Shown in pieces: positions 44,950-58,792 of a stretch of 64,000 nt of DNA; positions within the stretch are counted from its first letter, which is position 1, and each line of letters starts with the position of its first letter. The DNA lies in the NCBI GenBank assembly GCA_947044365.1, contig OX345644.1:1636237-1700236 (forward strand), written 5' to 3'. This DNA is from Petrosia ficiformis (lineage: Eukaryota; Porifera; Demospongiae; Haplosclerida; Petrosiidae). The notes under the pieces are model-generated. The model did not search any database. It was not told where the DNA came from and worked only from the letters and a program-made list of their open reading frames with translations. The translations under genes and the position numbers were made by a program.

Positions 44950-45316
44950 GTTAGTATTTGTATAGCCATCTATCTATCTATCCATCCATCAATCTATCTA
45001 CATTTGTATCTCTCTGTATATTTCTATATATGGCTTGTATTTTGTAATCTGTTTTATAAATCGATAGTTGTGGTTTGAGCAGACCCTCTCTTTTACAACG
45101 AGGGGCTAGATTGAGACTACCTTTCTTCTTGCCTGTCTATAGACTGTATTGTAGCTTGAACATGTGTTCATTTATATGCCACGCCCATTAATAATCAAGT
45201 CCCTCCAACCACCCACCCCCGGAATTATTTAACTTCATTAACTATGTGTATGTCATAAGCATATACATGTAGTTCATACCTGTAAGAAAGCAATCATAGG
45301 GATTACCCTGCTGGCC

Positions 45317-45354
<38 letters not shown>

Positions 45355-45400
45355 CTACACTATTATACTCTAAGATAAACATGTCATGTTTAAAATAGAT
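44950..45400. repeat. spacer: MITE end, dispersed repeat, (TAA)n
   Basis: Near-identical to 20877-21321: MITE terminus 45074-45119, dispersed repeat 45123-45313, (TAA)n 45316-45353 (longer than in the first copy). Confidence 0.6.
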
Positions 45401-46122
45401 CTACAAAACAACTAGTCTGTTATTAGCATCGTCACTAACATACAAGTTACCTAATGAATCTACTGTTATACCACGTGGACCATTAAACTCTCCCTCTCCA
45501 CTACCACTCTTACCAAAGCAATGTATAAAACATCCATTAGTATCAAATATTGAGGGTTGACATCTTGATTGACTGTTCTCATTACTTGTACCATATTCTG
45601 TTTCTCCCTCAATATCTGTTGTTGAGTCCCTACCTTCAGACTCTGTTCTACAAACTCCTCACAACCTTTGAGCTGTTTGAGGACTGTCTCTGCCTCTTCT
45701 CTCTGTTTGGTTAGTACTTGAATCTTCTGTTGTACTGCAGTGTCTACCTGTTGAACTAACTGTCTCTCTGACTGTTGAACTAAGTTAATGATTAGTTGAG
45801 ACTGTGTGTGGATCTGTTTCTTAACATGTTCTCCCTGTTCTGTGACCTCCCTCTCTCAAGTGATGAGGTTAGTCACTGCTGTATTAACGTTGGCAACTTT
45901 TGTTTTGACTTTAGTGAGGTCGGCCTCTATCTCTTGATGATGTTTAAGGTAGGACTCTGTAACGAGGTTGTAATCATGGTTTCGATGTCGTTTACTAACT
46001 GTACAATCTCGACAAATAAGCTGTTGACAGGTTTCACAGTAGAATTTGATTGGCTCGTTATGATCGTTACACTTCATATTTCTATTTGTGTTGTTATCAT
46101 TAATCATGGCTGACTTTGTCAT
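45401..46122 (-). pseudogene. T4': TRIM fragment with additional nonsense mutation
   Basis: Same structure as T4 (no RING, B-box 2 plus coiled coil, out-of-frame NHL tail). In addition, CGA of the LITREREV motif is TGA (45858-45856), stopping the frame at 88 codons. T4 keeps CGA at this place. The lesion is thus newer than the duplication. Confidence 0.85.
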
Positions 46123-46775
46123 GCCCTGAGACTCAAGAATCTATTATAATTATTAGTTTATCACTCTTATTACTTTTAAAGATTCTTGTTACAACTAGTA
46201 GTTACAGTAGTCCAACCCTAACTACATATACAAGTATATGTGACAATTACATAGTTCAAAACCTTTGGAAAGCAAACGTAGGGATTGCCCTGCTTGCCAC
46301 AATAGCTATAACTACCAAACACCCACAGAAACTCTGCGAGCTACACCAGACTAATATACTTGCTATTGTTTTAGCCTCTTCATTCATTATTACATGACTG
46401 AATCCAGTGGATTTCTATGATAGTTTAAACTTCTCTTCCTTTTTTCCAAATTTTTCTCATCTTCTTACTCTGAAAATTGATGGCTAGCATCCATTCTTAT
46501 TCTTATTATCTTAGTTACCTTGTCGCCATGGTTTCTTTCGTGTAGCTTGACCTGTGACTGTGACATACGTTACAAGGACAATTATAATTAAATGTATAAA
46601 AATGTCAATAATAATAACATTAATAATAATAAAAATAATAAAAATAATAATTTCAATACTAATAATGATAATAATAATAATAATAATAATAACAACAATA
46701 AAAATAATAATTTCAATAATAATAATAATAATAACAACAATATTCTAAGATAAACATGTCATATTTAAAATACAT
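46123..46775. other. T4'-T5' spacer
   Basis: Copy of 22044-22633, with an expanded AAT/AAAT microsatellite (46600-46740), which explains the offset change from 24,079 to 24,142 bp. No gene is seen. Confidence 0.6.
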
Positions 46776-48902
46776 CTACAAAACAACTAGTCTGTCATTA
46801 CCAGTGTCACTAACATACAAGTTACCTAATGAATCTATTGTTATACCACATGGATTATTAAAATCTTTCTCTCCACTACCATATTTACCAAAGCAATGTA
46901 TAAAACGTCCATTAGTATTAAATATTGAGGTACGATTATTACCATACTCACTAACATATAATAGATTGTTATCTATGTGTATGGAGGTAGGATTAGTAAT
47001 TTGACCAGGATTAGACCCTTCTGAGCTAAATCTTGAGATGTATTGTCCTGTTGATGTGAACTTCTTGATACAGTGATTACTAAAATCTGCAACATACAGA
47101 CATCCTTCATTGTCAAATGTCACATCCCATGGCTGATTCAATTGCTCTGGTGACGAACCTTTCTTACCGAAACTATGAGAGTAGGTGAGATCTTTATTGA
47201 GAACTTGAATACGATGATTGTACATATCAGCAATGAATATTTGTCCTGTGGTAGGATGAACTGTAATACCTAGAGGAATATTAAACTGAAGAGGACCATT
47301 GCCTGTCTCACTACTCCCGACTGATTTCATGCAATCACCTTCAAATGTTAGTTTCTGTAGTCGATGATAATCAGTTACTAAAATGTGTCCATCTTGAGAT
47401 ATAGCAACTCCACGAGGATAAGTGAATTGATCCTCTTTTGTTCCCTCTGTTCTGAATGACTTGACTTTCTTTCCCTCCTTGTTTAGTATTGTGATACAAT
47501 TGGCACGACTCTCAGCTACTACAATGTCTTCATTCTTAGTGATTACTACACTAAATGGTCTATTGAGTTCAGATATAATATTCACTGGTTTACCTCTCAT
47601 CTCAGGGGAAGGGATGATATGAAGAGTAAAGGGACTACCAAGGATATTCACACCTCCTAATTGTATTGTCAATCGATGTATTCCTCTGGTACATGGTGTA
47701 AAGCTTATATTGTGGTTTCCTGACTGGGTCTGATTGATATCACATGATATGAGTTGACTATCATGAGCAGAAGAGAGTTCACAATAGATGAGGGAGACAG
47801 GAACTGAGAATGGAGATCCATCTCGAGTCTGGAGCTTGAGAGCGATGGTCGATTTCTTGCCAACATAACAAGCATTTTTGACGAGAACTGGCTTACCAAA
47901 CGTTTTAGACTTTAACTCACCAATACCCTGATATTTATCAAACAATGTTTGATTACTAGTGAATGTGATGTTGGCCTCCTCTATTGGTTGAAATACAACA
48001 GGGTTGACATCTTGATCGACTGTTGTCATTACTTGTACCATATGCTGTTTCTCCCTCAATATCTGTTGTTGAGTCCCTACCTTCAGACTCTGTTCTACAA
48101 ACTCCTCACAACCTTTGAGCTGTTTGAGGACTAGCTCTGCCTCTTCTCTCTGTTTGGTTAGTAATTGAATCTTCTGTTGTACTGCAGTGTCTACCTGTTG
48201 AACTAACTGTCTCTCTGACTGTTGAACTAAGTTTATGATTAGTTGAGACTGTGTGTGGATCTGTTTCTTGACATCTTCTCCCTTTTTTGTGATCTCTCTC
48301 TCTCGAGTGATGAGGTTATTCATTGCTGTATTAATGTCGGCTACTTTAGTTTTGACTTTAGTGAGGTCAGCCTCTATCTCTTGATGATGTTTAGGGTAGC
48401 ACTCTGTAATGAGGTCGTAATCATGGTTTCGATGTCGTTTACTAACTGGACAATCTCGACAAATAAGCTGTTGACAGGTTTCACAGTAGACTTTGAATGA
48501 CTTGTTATGATCGTTACACTTCATATTTCTATCCTCATTGAATGGAAGTAGTTTAGAAGTATTGAGTACTGCTACATCTTGTACATTGATAACCTCATGA
48601 GTAGAGAAGGGCTGCCATCCATTATGTTTATCAAGACATTTTGGACATAAGAATTGAGTACATTGTTTACAATAACCAGTAGCAGAGTTCTTGTGACAAT
48701 TATCACAAGAGACATTTCGATCTTCAAGCGATTTCTTTAGAGTATGTTGTATTTGAAAGAGGCTATTAATGAAGAAAGCAGTAGGGAATTCAGTGGATCC
48801 TAGTTGTGTGGGCTTACGACATGAAGGACAGCTAATGAAATACTTGTCTCCCTGTTAGTAAATAATAATGTATAAAAAATGAAGTGTTAATAAACAAAAC
48901 CA

Positions 48903-48939
<37 letters not shown>

Positions 48940-49092
48940 TACCTGTGGTTCTTGTGGTAGTTTCTCAATACATTTTAAACAGAAGCTATGTAAGCATGGA
49001 AGAGTTTTGGGGTTAGTGTAGTGATCCAAACATACATTACATGTTAGTTGTTCATCAAGTTCCTCAAGAGCAGTAGAAGATTGTTGAGCCAT
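46776..49092 (-). CDS. T5': intact TRIM-NHL protein, near-identical copy of T5
   Basis: Exon 1 is 49092-48943, the intron 48942-48852 (91 bp), exon 2 48851-46776; the product is 741 aa. It has the same domains as T5. In the 582 residues from B-box 2 on I see two differences: CETCQQ for CETCRQ in B-box 2, and NNRTSIFN for NNRISIFN in the fifth blade. Even the intron and its CA tract are the same length. Either a very recent duplicate, a product of gene conversion, or a collapsed/expanded allele in the assembly. Confidence 0.92.
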
Positions 49093-49284
49093 CTCTTTCT
49101 CCTTTCTAAAAATAGACTAGTTATTGTAGCTAATTCCTAATATGGTAGAAATAGTATCTATTAATATTTGTGGTTATGAATGGACTGTGTTTGTAATAAT
49201 TACTACATTACAGTATAATCATGTATTAATCTTATGACATTACTATATTATAATATATGCATACTATGGATCAGCTTAGCTAAT

Positions 49285-49610
49285 TAGTACACTTTTAAAA
49301 GGGTGTGTCCATTTGTGTTAATTAACTGGACCAGACAGATCATGTAGTACTGTCATTTGCATCAATCTTGCAACAAAAAATGTCAAAGCGGGACCGGGAA
49401 TGGGCGTGGTAGTATAACATTTAGCCAATCAATTTACTCTGATCATGTGGTGTTTGCTTTAGGTTACGTCATCTCCGGTTTGAGAGCGCCGTTGCAAGAT
49501 TACTGGAAACGACAGTATGTATACTGATTCTAATCATAATTTTAATATCATTGTGAATGTGAACATACATTACTAATACAATATCACATAGCTCTAGACC
49601 CTAGTGGCAC
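49285..49610. promoter_or_regulatory. conserved upstream block (copy 5) with MITE
   Basis: Copy of 25145-25470, including the MITE. Confidence 0.45.
49350..49515. mobile_element. 166-bp MITE, second copy
   Basis: Same element and flanking TA pairs as 25208-25373, at an offset of 24,142 bp. Confidence 0.9.
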
Positions 49611-49797
49611 ATTTTAATTGATTAATAATAGGATTACTAAGTATAAACTAATTATTTAGAATTACTTGAGAGAGAAAGTAGTTGAACCACAACAACTAAA
49701 AACTATTACAAGTGAAGATGACTCCAATAGTAGACTACCTGTTGATATTATAAGTGAGTCCATCCATCCATCCATCCATCCATTTCATCATTTCTAG

Positions 49798-50673
49798 TTT
49801 ACATCTAGTTTAAATACTAGACTAACTGATCTGAACGAAACAGCTACTGAGAATCTATTGGCAGCTAATGAAAGACTTATGAATGCAACAGTTCTGTATG
49901 AAAGAATGATATCTCTTAGAAACATATCACATACACAAATGTTACATGCAAGAGGTATGATATATAGATATATGAAGGCACATGTGTGTATTTGTGATGC
50001 ACTGATAATATATTTTACCCAATATTTTGTAAACCGATAACTACTTCGATAATGAATACCAGATCTGATATTATATCTACCTTCTGGTTTCTGATTCGAA
50101 AATGACCATTTTAACAATAATTATGAGTGCCATAAAAGCAATCCATGATGATATAATCACAAGAAATGACGTTATTAATACAATATCGGTTACATCTGTC
50201 AAATTATACATATATACTTAATACACGACATACATACATATTTATGTACATTGTATGTATATGTACAATTGTACATACATGTATATGGATGCATACATAT
50301 AATACACATTATTATATACATGTATGTATGTACATTTACATATAATATATATTATTATATACATGTATGTATGTACATTATACATATAATATATATTATT
50401 ATATACATGTATGTATGTACATTATACATATAATATATATTATTATATACATGTATGTATGTACATTGTACAATATTAATCTATTAATGTATGTATGTAT
50501 GTACAGGTCTTCAGAATCAAAGAGAGTGTATTATTAATGAACAGCTGCTCATTATGGATGACATACAACGTGTTGCTGCTGAACTTGAAAACCTAAATAA
50601 TGAGATAGAGACTCATATTGCTCGTAATACCATTTGTCTAAGAAGGACTACATTAATAAAAAGAAAGAAATGA
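49798..50673 (+). CDS. P3': two-exon coiled-coil protein, copy of P3
   Basis: Exons 49798-49954 and 50507-50673, with the same phase-1 junction and stop as P3; no differences were noticed in the coding parts. Function unknown. Confidence 0.5.
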
Positions 50674-50907
50674 TTGATTGACAGATTTGGTACAACATTT
50701 TTTGATTCATTTTAGTTATTATTTTGTATATTATATTTAGTACATATATACATAGTTAGTATTATATACTTCAATTCCTATTGGTTGTAGAATGTAGATG
50801 ATTAATTATTATTATGTTTAATTAACCAGGAAAAATTAATGGGCAGGGTCAATTAATTAATGAGGCCTATGAGGGTGTGTTTTTATTTGAGAACTGAGCT
50901 GGAGAAA

Positions 50908-52029
50908 TAATTAGAGTGGTTCTACGTAGAAGAAGAGGAGGAGGTGGTGGTGGAGAAGAAGATGAGTTTTACAACATCCAGATTATTTATCAAACGAAGA
51001 AAAAAGTGGTGAGCAATGTATTTGCGAATGTATAATTATGTATGTACATCAGTGTATTTATATGTGTATATTTATATGTATTTTGTAGGTGTACATGTGT
51101 GTATGTATGTATGTATATAACTATGGTATATTGGGTGCCAAATGAGTCAAAATTGTTTTGTGTTGGCTGCTCCATTATTACCCCTTCTGATATACTATTA
51201 TATCCGACATCCAATATCATATCAGACGTCCGATATACTATATCCAACATCCGATATACTATATCCGACATCCGATATCATATCAGACGTCGGATATAGT
51301 ATATCCGACATCTTTAACTGGGGGGGTTTGGGGGGGCTCTGCCCCCCCAGTTTAGGCCTTGGGATCGTTAGGGTTATCATCCATGTTGTTTGAGTCGGGA
51401 GACGCGAATAATTTTGACGCAAACGGCACTCCATAATGGTACACATGTATATATGACAACTGGAATATATGGAACTGAGGTAGGCATGGCAATAGTTAAA
51501 TTTGACATAGATTAAAACAAGAGACCCTAGGATTGAGGGGTGTGTTCTATGAATTTTAATGAGATGGCGCGTATTCTAGTTGATTCACGAGTACTACGTA
51601 CATGTAATGACATACATACACATGTACATGTATATACGCACATACATGTACATACATACAGACTCATATGTAGATACATTTGAGTTTATATATGTAATAT
51701 GTACATATATATATATGTACATACGTACATATATACACACATATGTTTATTTCACTTTCAGTGTTTCCACATTTTTTAAGTGAATTTGTATAAACTTTTA
51801 CGTTTATGTAAACATGTGCATTATGCACATGTGACTTATCAAGTATCAGTATCGTACTCCATACCATCAATACTGATTCCCAAACTGCATTGAAATGAAA
51901 TTACTGGTATTGCATTGTACAGTATTTATTTACATGCCACACCCATTAATTGACCAAGCCCTCTGGAATGATTAACTATGTATAGGTGATAAGCATAATA
52001 ATAATTTCAAATTTTAATAATGATAATTT

Positions 52030-52067
<38 letters not shown>

Positions 52068-52098
52068 ATAAGATAAACATGTCATGTTTAAAATAGAT
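50908..52098. other. T6' 3' spacer
   Basis: Copy of 26766-27956: degraded acidic exon (50908-51012), palindromic ATATCCGACATCC cluster (51187-51314), G-rich hairpin, TACATA tract (51607-51747), dispersed repeat and (AAT)n. Confidence 0.55.
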
Positions 52099-54402
52099 CT
52101 ACAAAACAACTAGTCTGTTATTATCTGTGTCACTAACATACAAGTTACCTAATGAATCTATTGTTATACCATGTGGTCTATTAAACTCTCCCTCTCCACT
52201 ACCACTCTTACCAAAGCAATGTGTAAAACATCCATTAGTATCAAATATTGAGATACGATTATTACCCCACTCACTAACATATAATAGATTATTGTCTATG
52301 ATGATGGAGGTAAGATCTTGAATTTGACCAGGAGTAGACCCACGTGAACTAAATGTTGATATGTATTGTCCTGTTGATGTGAACTTCTTGATACAGTGAT
52401 TATTAATAACTGCAACATACAAATATCCTTCATTGTCAAATGTCGCATCATATGGAAGATTGAATTGTTCTGATGACGAACCTTTCTTACCGAAACTATG
52501 AGAGTAAGTGAGATCATTATTGAGAACTTGAATACGATGATTGTGTGTATCAGCAATGAATATTTGTCCTGTGGTAGGATGAACTGTAATACCTATAGGA
52601 TTACTAAACTGAAGAGCACCATTGCCTGTCTTACTACTCCCAACTGATTTCACACAATCACCTTCAAATGTTAGTTTCTGTAGTCAATGATCATCAGTTA
52701 CCAGAATGTGTCCATCTTGAGATATGGCAACTCCACGAGGATAAGTGAATTGACCCTCCTTTGTTCCCTCTGTTCCAAATGACTTCACTTTCTTTACCTC
52801 CTTGTTTAGTATTGTAATACAAATAGCACTCCACTCAGCTACTACAATCTCTTCATTCTTACTCACTACTACACCAAGTGGTCTATCGAATCCTGATATA
52901 ATATTCACTGGTTTACCTCTCATCTTAGGGAACAGAGTAATGGGACTACCAGGGATATTCACACCTCCTAATCGTATTATCAATTGATGTTTTCCTCTGG
53001 TACATGATGTAAAACTTATATCGTAGTTTCCTGACTGGGTCTCATTGATATTACATGATATTAGTTGACTATCATCAGTTGAAGAGAGTTCACAAGAGAT
53101 GATGGAGAGAGGAACTGAGAAGGGAGATCGATCTTGAGTCTGGAGGTTGAGAGTGGCGGTCGATTTCTTACCAACATAACAAGCATTCTTGACGAGAACC
53201 GATTTGCCAAATGTTTTAGACTTAAACTCACCAATACTCTCATATTCATCAACCAATGTGTGATTACTAGTGAATGTGATGTTGGCCTCCTCTGTAGGTT
53301 GAAATACATCAGGGTTGACATCTTGATTGACTGTTGTCATTACTTGTACCATATTCTGTTTCTCCCTCAATATCTGTTGTTGACTCCCTACCTTCAGACT
53401 CTGTTCTACAAACTCCTCACAACCTTTGAGCTGTTTGAGGACTGTCTCTGCCTCTCCTCTCTGTTTGGTTAGTAATCGAATCTTCTGTTGTACTACAGTG
53501 TCCACCTGTCGAACTAACTGTCTCTGTGACTGTTGAACTAAGTTAATGATTAGTTGAGACTGTGTGTGGATCTGTTCCTTGACATCTTCTCCCTGTTCTG
53601 TGACCTCCCTCTCTCGAGTGATGAGGTTATTCACTGCTGTATTAATGTTGGCTACTTTTGTTTTGACTTTAGTGAGGTCGGTCTCTATCTCTTGATGATG
53701 TTTAGGGTAGGACTCTGTAATGAAGCTGTAATCGTGATTTCGATGTCGTTTACTAACTGTACAATCTCGACAAATAAGCTGTTGACAGGTTTCACAGTAG
53801 ACCTTGAATGACTTTTTATGATCGTTACACTTCATATTTCTATCCTCATTCAATGGAAGTAGTTTAAAAGTATCGAGTACTGCTACATCTTGTACATTGA
53901 TGACCTCATGAGTAGAGAAAGCCTGCCATCCATTATGTTTATCAAGACATTCTGGACATAAGAATTGAGTACATTGTTTACAATAACCAGTAGCAGAGTT
54001 CTTGTGGCAATTATCACAAGAGACGTTTCGATCTTCAAGCGATTTCTTTAGAGTATGTTGTAATTGAAAGAGGCTATTAATGAAGAAAGCAGTAGGGAAT
54101 TCAGTGGGTCCTATGTCGGGTAGTTGTGTGGGCTTACGACATGAAGGACAGCTAATGAAATACTTGTCTCCCTGTTAGTAAATAAGATAATGTATAAACA
54201 ATGAAGTGTTAACAAAACCAGAGAGTGTGTGTGTGTGTGTGTGTGTTTGTACCTGTGGTTCTTGTGGTAGTTTCTCAATACATTTTAAACCGAAGCTATG
54301 TAAGCATGGAAGGGTTTTGGGGTTAGTATACTGATCCAAACATACATTACATGTTAGTTGTTCATCAAGTTCCTTAAGAGCAGTAGAAGATTTAGTGGCC
54401 AT
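52099..54402 (-). pseudogene. T6': copy of T6 with the same premature stop and RING lesion
   Basis: Exon 1 is 54402-54253, the intron 54252-54172 (81 bp, two bases longer than in T6), exon 2 54171-52099. It shares LHSFGLKC and the TGA (52686-52684) in VTDDH. Differences from T6 include MATK for MATT at the N-terminus, DEYESIGEF for DEYQGIGEF, and SAICIT for SANCIT. No extra stop has appeared in the 194 codons after the shared TGA. Confidence 0.85.
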
Positions 54403-55367
54403 TTTTCACTATATAGTGTCCTGTTACTCCTGTAGGTATAGAGATTCAGTTAGTGTGAACTGTGTACTAACAGTGTTGTAGTGACACACCCTTTTTTACT
54501 GGCTCATTGTATTACCATATATAATCCTCATGACTTTCTAATGAATATTTAATAATATTCATTATGTGGGTGTGTCACATGTTTGGTAAAATGATAGTGG
54601 CTTGGGCAAGAGTGTGGAAACAGCCAGTCATACAGGACATTGTCCAGTGAATGTTCAAAACTGAACTTTATATGTGGAGCAGGACAAGAGTGATGAAAAT
54701 AGGTCAAAATGTTCAGTAGTTGGCTCACTATTTCCACACCACTCGGCTTTTGGTATTTAAATCGCCAAACATTATTTGTCCATGAAGAAACATCCAACAG
54801 TACTATTTCCATAGTTACCAGACTGTTTTACTATATAGTACATATAACATATCCAATGTACACATGTAAACTATGGTGTGCTGTTGTTATACAAAGTATT
54901 ACGATAATTCACATGTGAGCAGGAAAACTATAGGATAGGGTCTCACATAGTTATGGTTCCTGAACAAATTTGATTTGAGATTTGAACCCTAACTACATGA
55001 GACCCTATGGTTCTATTCTAGTCTATCGATTGAATTATCGCGATACTTAATTGTATAGCAATGAAGAATTTATTAGGATTCAGCAATGAAGTTTAGAAAC
55101 AAACGGCACACCATAGTAAACTTCCTAATATGGTAAGTAAAACTAATCATCCTGTGTCTATACAGTTGTACACTTCTTCATGACTTCATTTTACTGAAAG
55201 GTGTTTAGTTATATTAACTATGAACACATATATCTATCTATCTATTTGTGTTTATACTGTTTAAATTAGAAGACAATGCTAATGGTAGGATATGAACCTT
55301 AACGCTTTGGTCATTAGACCAAACACTTAATCACTAGCTAGCTTGTGCTTCAGTATGGCAAAGGGCT
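54403..55367. other. T6' upstream spacer with MITE
   Basis: Copy of 30259-31181. From about 55306 it continues as normal TRIM spacer (ACCAAACACTTAATCACTAG), whereas the first copy jumps into T7. Confidence 0.55.
54871..55116. mobile_element. fold-back MITE with TAAA duplication, second copy
   Basis: Same ends as 30731-30981 (CTATGGTGTGC, GCACACCATAG); TAAA at 54867-54870 and 55117-55120. Confidence 0.85.
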
Positions 55368-55376
55368 GTTCATGAG

Positions 55377-56167
55377 TAGTCTCGCGAGCCAGCCCCTTCG
55401 CTTGTGGAGGAAGGGTCTGGTGAACTGCCTACAAGCTACTTGTAACTCGCTGCAAGAAACATGCAGCCCAATTAGATTACAGGAAAACCCCGTTAATCAT
55501 ATTCATGGAGCATAAGATGGCATCCAAAAGAGTAGAAATGCTCTTTGCTAAAAAAAACTGTTTGCTTAAAGCTGTAGCTAGAAAATGGAATTGTGCAATA
55601 CACTGGTGATAGAGAAGTGTTCATAGCTTGTCCTGGTAAAGTCGTCAGTGTTCGTAAAATTATTTCAATGGCCAAAAAGTAAACTTAGCCAGCTTTCTGA
55701 CAGCTGTCTTTTATGATTCAATATTGTTATAGTTCTCTTGTGTTGGCAACTAAAGGTTCAGTTACAAAACTTAGAGAAAGTTTTATGCTAGATGTATCAT
55801 TTCTGCTGAAGTTGATAGAGATAAGAAACATCAAGTCAGTATATAGTGTGACACTGAACTCAATAATAATAATTGTTATTGTATATATGTTTTAGCGCAT
55901 GCAGAGATACTGAAATATAAACTGACTAACTTCTCAGTAAGTATACATTTAGAATACTTGCAACTGACTTACTCTGTTCTTTCATTCAACAATCACTACT
56001 GTCTTTTTTTCCACAAGAACGCCTTTGCAATCGCTAGCCATATTTCAATTTTTAACATTACAACGTGACGTCATTCAATAATTACAACCCAAAAATACAA
56101 GCTGCTTGTTGGCAGTTCACCAGACCCTTCCTCCACAAGCGAAGGGGCTGGCTCGCGAGCGAGACTA
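55377..56167. mobile_element. 791-bp TAGTCTC-family transposon with 9-bp target duplication
   Basis: Ends TAGTCTCGCGAGCCAGCCCC and, in reverse complement, TAGTCTCGCTCGCGAGCCAG; inverted repeats extend about 60 bp through GGAAGGGTCTGGTGAACTGCC. GTTCATGAG flanks both ends (55368-55376, 56168-56176). A 9-bp duplication is usual for Mutator-like elements. The interior has no recognised transposase (short frames only), so it is non-autonomous. Confidence 0.85.
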
Positions 56168-56176
56168 GTTCATGAG

Positions 56177-56413
56177 ACTTACTTCCTGCTGGTGTGTAGA
56201 GTGTAGACTGTACTGTAGCTTGAGCATGTGTTCATTTATGGGCCACACCCATTAATTGACCAAGCCCCTCCCCCACAGAGTAATTTAAACTTCCTTGACT
56301 AACTACAATTCAAATACTTCAAAACCGTGAGAAAGCGGATTATCCTGCTGGCCATTTTAATAAATAATTATGATAATAATAATAGTAATAAACATGTCAT
56401 GTTTACAATAGAT
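56177..56413. repeat. dispersed spacer repeat 3' of T10
   Basis: GTAGACTGTACTGTAGCTTG, CCATTAATTGACCAAGCCCC, then a short AAT tract. Same block as elsewhere. Confidence 0.6.
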
Positions 56414-58527
56414 CTACAAAACAACTAGTCTGTTATTACCAAAGTCACATACATACAAGTTACCTAATGAATCTACTGTTATAATATGTGGAGCAGTAAA
56501 CTCTCCCTTTACACTACCACTCTTACCAAAGCAATGTATAAAACATCTATTAGTATCAAATATTGAGATACGATTATTACCCAATTCACTAACATATAAC
56601 AAATTATTATCTATGATAGAGGTTGTTTAATTTGACCAGGATTAGATCCACATGAACTAAATGTTGAATCGTGTTGTCCTGTTGATGTGAACGTCTTGAT
56701 ACAGTGATTATTACTATCTGCAACATACAAATATCCTTCATTGTCAAATGTCACATCCCATGGACAATTGAATTGTTCTGGTGACGAACCTTTCTTACCG
56801 AAACTATTAGAGTAGGTGAGATCTTTTTTGAGAACTTGAATACGATGATTGTATGTATCAGCAACGAATATTTGTCCTGTGGTAGGATGAACTGTAACAC
56901 CTACAGGATAATTAAACTGAAGAGGACCATTGCCTGTCTTACTACTCCCAACTGATTTCACACAATCACCTTCAAATGTTAGTTTCTGTAGTCGATGATT
57001 ATCAGTTACTAAAATGTGTCCATCTTGAGATATAGCAACTCCACGAGGATTAGTGAATTGACCCTCCTTTGTTCCCTGTGTTCCAAATGACTTCACTTTC
57101 TTTCCCTCCTTGTTTAGTATTGTAATACAATTAGCACTCCACTCAGCTACTACAATCTCTTCATTCTTAGTGATTACTACACCCCCTGATCTATTGAGTC
57201 CCGATATAATATTCACTGGTTTACCTCTCATTTCAGGGAACAGGGCAAAGGGACTACCAGGGATATTCACACCTCCTAATCGTATTGTCAATTGATGTTT
57301 TCCTCTGGTACATGGTGTAAAGCTGACATCATAGTTTCCTGACTGGATCTCATTGATATTACATGATATGAGTTGACTATCATCAGCAGAAGAGAGTTCA
57401 CATGAGATGAGGGAGAGAGGAACTGAGAAGGGAGCTCCATCTTGAGTCTGGAGGTTGAGAGTGATGGTCGATTTCTTACCTATGTAACAAGCATTCTTTA
57501 CGAGAACCGATTTGCCAAATGTTTTAGACTTAAACTCACCAATACCCTGATATTCATCAACCAATGTGTGATTACTAGTGAATGTGAGGTTGGCCTCCTC
57601 TATCGGTTGAAATACAACAGGGTTGACATCTTGATTGACTGTTGTCATTACTTTTATCATATTCTGTTTCTCCCTCAATATCTGTTGTTGACTACCTACC
57701 TTCATACTCTGTTCTACAAACTCCTGACAATCTTTCAGCTGTTTGAGGGCTGTCTCTGCCTCTTATCTCTGTTTGGTTAGTAATTGAATCTTCTGTTGTA
57801 CTACAGTGTCTACCTGTTGAACTAACTGTCTCTCTGACTGTTGAACGAAGTTAATGATTAGTTGAGACTGTATGTGGATCTGTTCCTTGACCTGTTTTGT
57901 AACCGCCCTCTCTTGAGTGATGAGGTTAGTCACTGCTGTATTAATGTCAGCTACTTTAGTTTTGACTTTCGTGAGGTCGGCCTCTATCTCTTGATGATGT
58001 TTAGGGTAGCACTCTGTAACAAGCTTGTACTTGTGATTTTGGTGATGTTCACTAATTGTACAATCTCGACAAATAAGCTGTTGACAGGTTTCACAGTAGA
58101 CTTCCAATGGCTCATTATGATATGATCGTTACACTTCATATTTCTATCCTCACAGAATGGAAGTAGTTTAGAAGTATCGAGTACTGCTACATCTTGTACA
58201 TTGATAACCTCATGAGTAGATAAAAGCTGCCATTTGTTATGTGCATCAAGACATTCTGGACATAAGAATTGAGTACACTGCTTACAATAACCAGTAGCAG
58301 AATTCTTGTGACAATTATCACAAGAGACGTTTCGATCTTTAAGCGCTTTCTTTAAAGTATTTTGTAATTGGAAGAGGCTATTAACAAAGAAAGCAGTAGG
58401 GAATTCAGTGGGTCCTATGTCGGGTAGTTGTGTGGGTTTACGACATGAAGGACAGCTTATGAAATACTTGTCTCCCTGTTAGTAAATAAGATAATGTATA
58501 AACAATGAAGTGTTAACAAAAGCAGAT

Positions 58528-58613
<86 letters not shown>

Positions 58614-58792
58614 TGCGTGTGTGTGTGTGTGTGTGTTTGTACCTGTGGTTCTTGTGGTAGTTTCTCAATATATTTTAAACAGAAGCTATGTAAGCATGGA
58701 AGAGTTTTGGGATTAGTATATTCATCCAAACATACATTACATGTTAGTTGTTCATCAAGTTCCTTAAAAGCAGTAGAAGAATGTGGAGCCAT
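56414..58792 (-). pseudogene. T10: TRIM-NHL pseudogene with four lesions
   Basis: Exon 1 is 58792-58643, the intron 58642-58476 (167 bp, expanded by a GT/GC tract), exon 2 from 58475. Lesions: the sixth RING ligand is Tyr (FCLKYIEK); five extra bases in B-box 2 (GATCATATCATAATGAGC, near 58122) shift the frame; GAA became TAA in the coiled coil (TKQR then stop, 57765-57763); two bases are missing near 56611 in blade 5 (QIKQPLS then stop). The remaining segments keep the TRIM frame: 58107-57763, 57705-56611 and 56602-56414, which ends NNRLVVL. B-box 2 is the T8 subtype (CTISEHHQNHKYK). Confidence 0.92.
58527..58637. repeat. long (GT)n/(GCGT)n tract in the T10 intron
   Basis: About 110 bp of GT with a central GTGCGTGC block. 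It sits just after the splice donor when read on the minus strand. Other TRIM introns have 10-40 bp of GT here. Confidence 0.95.
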
